Below are positions 23,491 to 32,200 of a stretch of DNA of 64,000 nt, in pieces; positions within the stretch are counted from its first letter, which is position 1; every line of letters starts with the position of its first letter. Source of the DNA: Sorex araneus. Taxonomy: Eukaryota; Chordata; Mammalia; Eulipotyphla; Soricidae. The notes under the pieces were generated by a model. That model was not told the origin of the DNA. It saw nothing but the letters and a program-made list of their open reading frames with translations, and made no database searches. The DNA is taken from positions 86,980,626-87,044,625 of the forward strand of contig NC_073305.1 of NCBI RefSeq assembly GCF_027595985.1, written 5' to 3'. The position numbers were made by a program, and so were the translations under genes.

Positions 23491-23934
23491 AATAGCTGTC
23501 TAAAGATAAAATGCATTTTTTTCTCTATTACAATTTTCCAAACTTTTTTTTTCTGAACCAGTTTTCTCACTGTAAACTTCACGTAAATTTTTCTACGTGG
23601 TACTATAGAAATAAAGTTGACGTTTACCCAAAGGGAGAGACTGAGAAGATCTTTCCACTCCCCCGCCTCGGCTGAACCTTCATAAATGAAAACTAGGAAA
23701 TAGTTCTTCATGTCTCGTGTGAAAAGTAAAGTTCAGTTCTTCACACGGTATGACGGCAAGAGGGTTTTCGAACACGTGGACTGTCCAAATTAGAGCAAGT
23801 CTCCTCCAGGCCAACAGGGATCTCAGCATACTCAGGAAGCTAGTTGCGAAGCCAAAGATCACAGTCTGCTCTTTCTGCTGCAGCAGTCTCTTAGCCCGCC
23901 AAGGAAGACAGCCCCCATACAGCCGCTTCTTTCT
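23491..23934. other. Intergenic, no gene seen
   Basis: Unique-looking sequence of moderate GC. No coding similarity. Confidence 0.45.
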
Positions 23935-23945
23935 TTTAGATCTGT

Positions 23946-24204
23946 CACTGTCACTATCATCCTGTTGCTCATTGATTTGCTGGAGCGGACACCAGTAACG
24001 TCTCCATTATGAGACTTGTCGTTACTGTTTTTGGCATATCGAATATGCCACTTCACTAGTTTGTGGGGGCTGGAGCGATAGCACAGCGGGTAGGGTGTTT
24101 GCCTTGCACGCTGGCCTACCCGAGTTTGATTCGTCTGTTCCTCTCGGAGAGCCCAGCAAGCTACCGAAAGTATCTTGTCTGCACAGCAGAGCCTGGCAAG
24201 TTCG
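23946..24204 (-). mobile_element. SINE type B with inverted 5' half
   Basis: 23,946-24,051 is the antisense 3' half (tail to gtggcatattcgatatgcc read on minus). 24,066-24,202 is the sense 5' half (ggggctggagcgatagcaca to gagcctggcaag). An exact 11-base TSD tttagatctgt at 23,935-23,945 and 24,205-24,215 encloses both, so they entered as one insertion. Only about 5-7 consensus bases are missing between the halves, and 14 filler bases sit at the junction. Confidence 0.93.
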
Positions 24205-24215
24205 TTTAGATCTGT

Positions 24216-24503
24216 GCTAAGGAATCTGGGAACAAACGTGAGCAGTGTGCCACCTTGTGAGCAACAGAGGATGTGCAATTTCCTGAATGACAGTCTGCTC
24301 TAATGACAAGGATTTAGTAACTGTGGGCGCCAGACTCCAGGGACCTCCACTTATTGTTGAACTTGGAGGTGACATAGGGATTCACTCCCAGAACCAACCC
24401 TTAGCCACAGAAAGAAGTGGAGTGGAAACTCTACGGCGTGTCTTTATTATAGAGTGCTGCCTCTCAAAATGCAAAGGCAAAGTCATGAACTTGAAGTCAA
24501 AGA
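24216..24503. other. Intergenic, no gene seen
   Basis: Unique-looking sequence without recognised features. Confidence 0.45.
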
Positions 24504-24514
24504 ATCCGTTTCTG

Positions 24515-24668
24515 GGGCTTGGAGCAATAGCACAGCGGGTAGGACAAACCCGGGTTCGATTCCCAACATCCCATAGGGTCCCCTAAGCACTGCCAGGAGT
24601 AATTCCTAAGTGCAGAGCCAGGAGTAACCTCTGTGCATTGCCAGGTGTGACCCAAAAAGAAAAAAAAA
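24515..24668 (+). mobile_element. SINE type A with head deletion
   Basis: agcacagcgggtagga joins directly to caaacccgggttcgattccc, dropping about 20 bases between the A and B boxes. TSD aatccgtttctg / aatctgtttctg (24,503-24,514 and 24,669-24,680, one mismatch). Confidence 0.93.
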
Positions 24669-24689
24669 AATCTGTTTCTGCTGCTAACT

Positions 24690-25900
24690 ACCCAAGTGCT
24701 ATTGAGCAAGTCACCTGCTTCCTCTGGGTCTGACTTCGAAGGAGAACTATTAACCAGGTGGTGTGCAGGTGGAGGTCACCTGTTCTGTTCAGGTGATGCT
24801 GGCCTTTCTCAGATTTTCTAATGGGCCTCCAGACTTCCAAACTCCCTTACACACCAACACTAGAATGGAATAGAGCTATTTTCTTATCATATCTGCAACG
24901 GGGCACACAAAACCATCCACAATGACTTATTTATCGACTTTTCTTTGCCTACTGTCATGCTCATTTATTCATCCAATCATTTTTTTTCAAGAACTATTAG
25001 CTATGTACTCCCCAATTTTCTCCTTAATGCCACACAATCTTGGGAACATGGAACTACTCACTGTTCTAATAAATCTGTTCAGTTTGTTTTTGTTTTGGGT
25101 TTTTCTGTTGGCTTATTTTTCAACTCAGGAGATTTTAGAGCCTGCATGCTTGAGCATATTTTCTTCGCTAAGAATGGCCTTCACCATTTTCCTCCAAACC
25201 AACTCCTATTCAGTGCAAAACTTCTGAAATTTCCCAGTGAACAAGCAAATTATGTGGTTTCTTAACATTTCATTTCTTGACCATAGTACATGGCACATTG
25301 TTTTGAAATTAGATGTGCATGTATGAAGCAAGATAACAACTTAAGAAAAAATAAGTTACATCTTGATTTTACCCAGAGATGTAATTTTTTTCTCTGCAAT
25401 GTCCTTCACCTATATTCTTCTATTACTCAGACAGAGGTTTTGTAGCAAGAATTTTATTCCACAGGATAGGGCTGCTTGTGTGCAATGAAGAGAGATGAGA
25501 AGACTGATTGCACAGATTTGAGCACCAAAAATGGATTTGTGAGAATCACAGTAAACTTACGAAGCAGATAGTTAAGATAGCATTTTAAGATTGCTAAAAA
25601 GTGCAAGCATTCTCATTTTTCACATGTGCAAAAAAAAGAATCTGTTGTGAAGAGATATTTTTCTCTAATCCACCCAGGTACTCCATTCCTACTCCCGCCA
25701 AGAGAATAGAAAAAAATTATCTGCATTAACACTCAAAAATACTGTGAGGACCCACTTACCCTCAAGCTAAATTGCTGATGGGAATAAGATTTTTGGCCTC
25801 ACTCCCACTCTGGGACCTGAAAGGCTACAGCTAGGAAGACATACTTGGATAAATTACAATGCTATTTGTCAATTACATCAGAATAAACTAGATTCAAAAA
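24690..25900. other. Intergenic, no gene seen
   Basis: An open frame of about 100 codons at 24,922-25,227 has no splice context or family resemblance and is not called. Confidence 0.45.
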
Positions 25901-26427
25901 AGTTCCTGAGAGATGCCTTCAGACCCTATTCCAGGCTGAGTCTCATCCATGGCACCCTGGAGTGAGGCAGGTGAGCCCACCACCCACCCAAACAGAACCC
26001 TGGCAGCCAAAAAGCCTCCAGAACCCAATCGCTGCCACGTTCATGGCTGATCTCCACAGGTTGAGGATGAGCCTCATCTTATGAGAATGAATCTGTTGGA
26101 AAACTCAGGTTTACGGGTTTTATGACCAAAATCTTAGAGAGTAAGAGATGGGCAACCTACCCCCATCCCCCTGTTCTTCTGGGACCCCGGCAGTCACACC
26201 CACGAACTGCCTCCGGTGCCATATAAGCTCACTAACTGGTCATGATCCAGAGACTCACAAATTAATCTCGGAAGAGATCAACAAGCTGCAGAGATGTTCC
26301 TGGCTCCAAAGTCACCATTCTGTTAAAAATTAAACTCTGACTGTATCACCCTATTTAAAATTGCAGAATTCTCATACTCAACAGCATTGATGTACACCAT
26401 GTTGGGTGGGGTATAAAGTAGAAGGTA

Positions 26428-26622
26428 GGGGGCTGGAGCGATGGCACAGTGGGTAGGGCATTTGCCTTGCACGTGGCCGACCCAGGTTCGATTCCCAGCA
26501 TCCCTTATGGTCCCCTGAGCATTGCCAGGAGTAATTCCTGAGTGCAGAGCCAGAAGTAGCCCCTGTGCATAGCCAGGTGTGACCCAAAAAAGCAAAAAAT
26601 AAAAATAAAAAAATAAAAAACA
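26428..26622 (+). mobile_element. SINE type A inside family X
   Basis: gggctggagcgatggcacag to tgtgacccaaaaaagc and an A/T tail. Imperfect TSD ataaagtagaaggta / ataaagtaaaagtta. Confidence 0.93.
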
Positions 26623-26876
26623 ATAAAGTAAAAGTTAATCAGCCAATTCTGATTAACAAAATATTAGCACACAAGGCTCAACATGTAACATATTAGTAAT
26701 CTCCTATATGAGGGTGTAATGGATCCAGGACAAAATGCAACAATCTTCACACACTTTTTTCTAAGGAAGCCTTTTTGATTATTTTTAGAAAGCTATTCCT
26801 AATGAGCAAAATTAATTATTTATGGCCTGCTATTGGGGTAGACTTTGGTGGTGCTTGGGAAAATTAAAAATAATTG

Positions 26877-27121
26877 TGGGCTGGAGTGATAGCAGGGCGC
26901 TCACCTTTCATGCAGCCAACCCGTGTTCTATTCCTCCACCTTTCTTGGAGAGCCTGGAAAGCTACCAATAGTATTGTGCCCGCATGGCAGAGTCTGGCAA
27001 GCTACCCGTAGTGTATTGGATATGCCAAAAACAGTAACAATAAGTCTCACAATGAGAGATGTTACTGGTGCCCACTTGAGCAAATCCATGAGCAACTGGA
27101 TGACAGTGACTGACAGTGACA
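26877..27121 (+). mobile_element. SINE type B inside family X
   Basis: ggctggagtgatagcagggc, body, tail gatgacagtgactgacagtg. X sequence continues on both sides (ggtgcttggg before, ggtgctggga after). Confidence 0.9.
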
Positions 27122-27430
27122 GCGGTGCTGGGAAGACGTAATAGTGGTGAAATTGGTGTTGGAATATTGAATGCAATACATGTTTGTGAGCAACTTTATA
27201 AAAATTAATTAATTAATTTAAAAAGTTTTAAGTTCCTAAGATCACACACATATGTATACATACATGCACACTTCATCATCACCACCATCAACATACCCTT
27301 CAGTAGTATAACGTACACTACACATCAATTAACTAGCGCACTGAGAACCATGAAAAACAAATAACAGGGGTATGGAATTGGGTTTACAAGGACTGGGGGG
27401 ATAAGCTGAGAAAAAAAAAGAACACCATAA

Positions 27431-27777
27431 GAAATTTTCAGCATAAATACTTTATTATGAACACTTGATTAGTTTTTCTCCCAAAATCTTATATAACCAA
27501 TGCATCATAAATATATAGAACAGACTTCTTACAAATATAAATATCAAGCCAGCTTCAACTCTATTTTTCAAATAACTAAGATTTCTGCACCCTTGCCCCT
27601 CATTCTCCATCCCTCCGACCCCACCCTATACAGCAGATCTCACACACTCTACTGTGTTTGCTTTAAGAACCTACATTTTTAGCCGAGTGGGACAGAGACC
27701 ATTTGACAACAGCACTCTCATAAAATGGCACTTATCACAGTAACTGCTGGGGTACAGGGTAGCGTTGCTCAGCTTCT
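27431..27777 (-). other. IL17F: IL17F 3'UTR with AU-rich elements
   Basis: About 345 nt between the stop codon and the expected cleavage region. On the sense strand it has at least three ATTTA motifs (complement of 27,444-27,448, 27,508-27,512 and 27,538-27,542), two inside longer TATTTAT context. Such elements are known to destabilise cytokine mRNAs. That they act here is inference. Confidence 0.7.
27451..27456 (-). terminator. IL17F: IL17F polyadenylation signal AATAAA
   Basis: Canonical hexamer on the minus strand, 322 nt past the stop. Cleavage would be expected about 15-25 nt further on, near 27,430. Confidence 0.7.
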
Positions 27778-28042
27778 TCAGCTGAGTCGATGTGCTGCTG
27801 TGGGGCCTTGCACTTGGTGGACGATGGGGGTGACACAGGTGCATCCCACCGTCACCCACACTCTCTCCAGCTGGAAGGAGCGGGAGCAGCCTTTAGGGTC
27901 CCCCCGGAGGACCAGAAACTCCTGCTTGATGGGAACGGAGTTCATGGAGCTGTCTTCCTGCCCTTCAGCATTGAGGCAGCCCAGGTATCTGCATCGGGCC
28001 TCTGCAATTGAGGAGGGAATCCGGTGGGGGTCCCAGGTAACA
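27778..28042 (-). CDS. IL17F: IL17F coding exon 3 (C-terminal)
   Basis: Acceptor ctcttgcag at 28,043 and beyond, then TGTTACCTGG; stop TGA at 27,780-27,778. Encodes most of the cystine-knot domain. After VHQVQ, where human IL-17F ends, the frame continues GPTAAHRLS before the stop. Confidence 0.96.
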
Positions 28043-29162
28043 CTGCAAGAGGAGCAGAACAAATGTGGAGAGTGAGACAAGGAAGAGGAGGGGAGACAGA
28101 GGCTGAGAGCACCTGGCCCTGAGAACCCATTTGCAGGAGGCATTTCCAAGCAACTCAGATTACACCCAGAGGCCTGGGTTCATACCATGCTTTCCAGTGG
28201 GTGCGTAAATCCCTAAGCCTCAGTTTTCTTAACTATAGCATAAAATTCTCCTATGCCTCTCTTAGGAGATTATTGATTACATTCAATGATACAAAAGTAG
28301 ACCAAGTGCTGCACTGGAAAATACAGACGTTCTATTATGTCAGATCCTTTGAGTCACTTTTCTTTACATTATTATAATTTCCTATCTAGTACTCAGAGAT
28401 TGAACCTCACTAGTACATCTCCAAGTATAAAGCCTGCAGTGCCTTCTGCTTGGTAGGGAAAAGCCAACCCCTGGAGCTCTACAGATTCAAAGTCTGATCT
28501 GGAATGAGGCTAGTCCAGCCAACTGCCACCATCCAAACTTCCCCCTGCACAGACAGATCCAGAAGCTCCTCTCATTGTCCCTGGAATCCATCCCCTTAAT
28601 CTTATTTGAGACATATAAATGAGTGTGTGGTATTGCAGGAACTTCCATGTAGAAAACAAAAATCACAGATTGTACCCTGGTTATCCCACGAAGCACTCCA
28701 CTTCCCAAACTAGTCTTTCTCTTACTCCTGTTTCTCCTCCCCATTCCTGGGAGACTGAGGTTGAACCCGAATGGGTCATTTGAAACCATTTTTATGATTT
28801 TCAGTGGCCCCTTAGTCAGGCGGCTGCTTTAGAGTGTTACAGTTCTTTTAGAATTTGTCTAGCAGGTTTTCTAGTTGCTAGGGAAAGCCCCCACTCCAGC
28901 CCCTCACAAAAAGGAACACTTTCTTCCAACACAGAAAACTTGTCTTTATAGATAATCTTGAGCTATATGTAACAGGAAGAGGCATAACTGATAAGCAAAA
29001 GAAGCCAAAGAGCAGGACCTTCAACACACAATTTATAGGAAGATCCAAATAGCAAGAAATATGTGAGATCCCCTGAAAAGCTGGGGAGAATGTGTGGGGC
29101 CGGGGAAGAATTCTTGCCTTGCATGTATGAGGCCCTGAATTCAATTCCTTGTACAGAAGGAG

Positions 29163-29214
<52 letters not shown>

Positions 29215-32200
29215 CAGAGAGAGAGAGAGAGAGAGAACTGGGAAAATAACTCAAAGGGCTGCATGGCACCAAGTTGCCCCCTAAACACTGTTTGGCAGGT
29301 CCACCAAAAAAAATTTTTAAGAAAGAAAAAAAAAGAAAAAAAAAACAAAGGTATAGGTTTTGATGTTTTTTTTTGCCTCCTAGATTAGTTTTGTATTGAT
29401 AAGTCTAAATAAACACATTTTTCCCAAGACTGTGAAAATTAGGGTTCAGAAAAATAAATCACCCAAGTGGTAGAGCATTTGCCTAGTATGCATGAGGCCC
29501 TGAGTTCAATCCGTGGCTCCGCATGTCCCCCACCAGCTTCTCTGGGTGTCACCCTCACTCCCCACCTGCAAGCACTATCTTCCAGCACTGCAGGGCCTGC
29601 CTGAGCAGTCCTCCATTCAGATCTGCCGCTCCTGGAATAGCCCAACCCTCCTACAAAAGCAAAAGAAGGGAATGTGCACATCAATCCGGGAAGCACTTAC
29701 TTATAATCCCAGGGGGAGATAGAGCGGTTCTGAAAGTTCTGAGAGAGAACAGGAACACCCTGTCTTTGGCCGAGGATGCTAATGTTGACCCGCACGCTGT
29801 GGTCCTGCAGAGGAGGGCAAAGAGCGGCTCCTCCCGCTTTGATTTTTTTCCTTGCTGCCACCAGCCTCAGGATGGCGAGCCCGAACATCAGCAGCATCAA
29901 GGTCTTGACCTGAAAGAAGCACCAGGAGATTGCAGTGGGTGGAGGGTGTTGGCGTCTCCTGCTACCATGGGGCACCACACATTGTTCCTGCTCTTTCACG
30001 AAGCTTCAGCCGCTCAGCCAGATATGGGAACCAAAGTGAGAACTAAACTCTGAACATTGAGCCTCAATATCTAGGTGCTCCTGAACAGTGAAACAGGAAA
30101 ATATAAGGGTCTGGAACTGGGAGTGAATCCTAACCTGGCTTCATCGCTGACTTCTAGTTTCTCTTGTTTCCAAGCCTGCAGTGATATCTGTAAATCGGGG
30201 GCTGACCCAATGGTCAAGGCTGTTCAAACCCTGCCGCATCTTGAGTAAGTATCTTAAGTATCAAGACCTTATTTGATGTGGTCTGCTCCGGGAGATGCCC
30301 CTAAAGCAGTGCAATTTGAAGTGAATTTTCCTTAAATCATAAGTCTTTTTTTTGTCATCTAGGACTTACAAAGTACATCTTTATTGTCTGGAAGGGAATA
30401 TACTGTTTGTGTTCATGTCAAATGTACATCTGTTAGAATGCAAGTTCCTGCAGGAGAACATAGTACAGCACAGATATTCTGTAAATACTTTCTGGGTAAA
30501 TGAAAGTAATGAAAGAAATGAAATATTGAATGAATGAATGAATGAACAAAACAATACAGTGAAATTAACAATATAGTTTAGCTCAGTGCATTAAGGAAAA
30601 CATTATGCAAAATCAACTTTAACAAAGTTCCAATTACCCATGCTAATTGAAAAAAGCAGGGGCACTAATGGTGCACAGCATCCGAGAACACAGAAACTAT
30701 TTCTCTCAAGCCCTGGAACATACATTTTTTTATACTTACATTGAAATATTGGTTTTTCTAGGATTACAAGAATGCACAAAGAAAGAGCAAAAAACCCAGC
30801 TTGTCTTGTCACCAGATGCTTCACTCCCACTACCAACTCTTATGAGGAAGCAACACAACCCATCATGGACTTTCAACACAATGCAAACTCAAGCTAAATT
30901 GCTTGCTCGCTCAGGCTCTCACTTTACACGAGTTAAGATAGAGATGGATGGGGCTGGAGTAATAGCACAGCGGGTAGGGCATTTCCCTTGCACGTGGCAG
31001 ACCCAGGTTCGAGTCCCAGCATCCAGTATGATCCCCTGAGCACCGCTAGGAGTGATTCCTGAGTGCATGAGCCAGGAGTAACCACTGTGCCTCGCCAGGT
31101 GTGACCCAAAAAGCCAAAAAAAAAAAAAAAAAAAAGATAGGGATGGTGTCATCCATGATGATTTACAAATTCACCTTTTTCTATTTAACAGATGCCAGAG
31201 GTCAGAAATTATATGCATAAACAAAAGGAAGATGCCGCCAACTTGCTGGACCAAGGCAACTGATGCTAAATAGAAACTGAAAGCATCATTGGTCCAGACA
31301 AGCACACATGAAGCTAACCTGCCTTTAGATAATCAAACTTCATTGGCTTTTTATCTCCCACAATCACATGTTCATTCAATAACTTTTTCTTTTCTCTAGA
31401 GAAATTTGATTCAGGACCTGGAATCAATTTGCCAGTTTCATCACTCAGTTCCAGAGTTCCAGAATGTGCTCTGATTCAGTTTCCATCACCAAAAAAAAAA
31501 TACTGTGAAGATTGAATATGACCCAGATAAGGGCATGGATAGCACATGGTGCATATTCAACCCAGGTCGCCTTAATGTCAACATTGTAGTTAGGATACTC
31601 AGTGGACAAGAGAGATGTAAATTTTTCCTCGTGTACTTTCTGTCTAGACAAAGAACTATGAAGCACAAAAAAAATTAAAAGGGTATTTTTTTAAACAAAA
31701 GAGTCCTCAGCTTCCCCAAACTATCCATGTCTTTCATGGTTTTCTTGAATAAATTCCTACTTTGTGTTTTCTCTTTCCCCTTTTGTGTTGTATTCACTTA
31801 GAAGCTTCTAATTTTCATTATTAAGGCTTTATGGCAATTATACCTTGAGTTCTATGATTTAGAAATAAGTACCACATTTCAAGCAAATCACTGTTTTGTT
31901 TGTTTATATTTCTAGGACTGTGACATCCTAGAACATTTTCTCATGTCTCTCTTCTGTTGTTCAGGACCACTCTCCAGAAGGGCACTGGAGACCACATGTG
32001 GTTCTAGGGATTGAACCTGGATCAACCACGTGCAAGGCAAGTGCCTTGCTCCCTGGATGCTCTGTCTCCTGCTTTCACATCTATTTTAAAATCCTGATTC
32101 TCCCAATTATCGGGTATTGATTATGAGTCGTTCAAGCTAGCATTAATTATCCCAATTTGATAGCGATAATGCTATGTCTGAAAGAAAACGAGTAAATTAG

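Larger units (their letters stand above)
25905..27215 (+). repeat. Family X retroposon, copy 4, split by two SINEs
   Basis: X landmarks in order: agatgccttcagaccctatt, aaaaagcctccagaacccaa, tgatgtacaccatgttgggt, aacatattagtaatctccta, then after the second SINE gtggtgaaattggtgttgga and caactttataaaaatt. SINEs at 26,428-26,622 and 26,877-27,121 interrupt it. Together with copy 3 it implies a full length of about 1.1 kb. Confidence 0.75.
28043..29700 (-). other. IL17F: IL17F intron 2
   Basis: Donor gtaagt, acceptor ctcttgcag. Contains a MIR remnant, two tRNA-Ala-like SINE pieces and a GA repeat. 28,301-29,089 shows no recognised feature. Confidence 0.85.

Noticed and set aside
24922-25265. Two overlapping frames of about 100 codons, hydrophobic
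   Set aside because: Overlapping frames in AT-rich DNA, no splice sites, no family resemblance.
27725-28075. Plus-strand open frames over IL17F exon 3
   Set aside because: Shadows of the conserved minus-strand coding exon.
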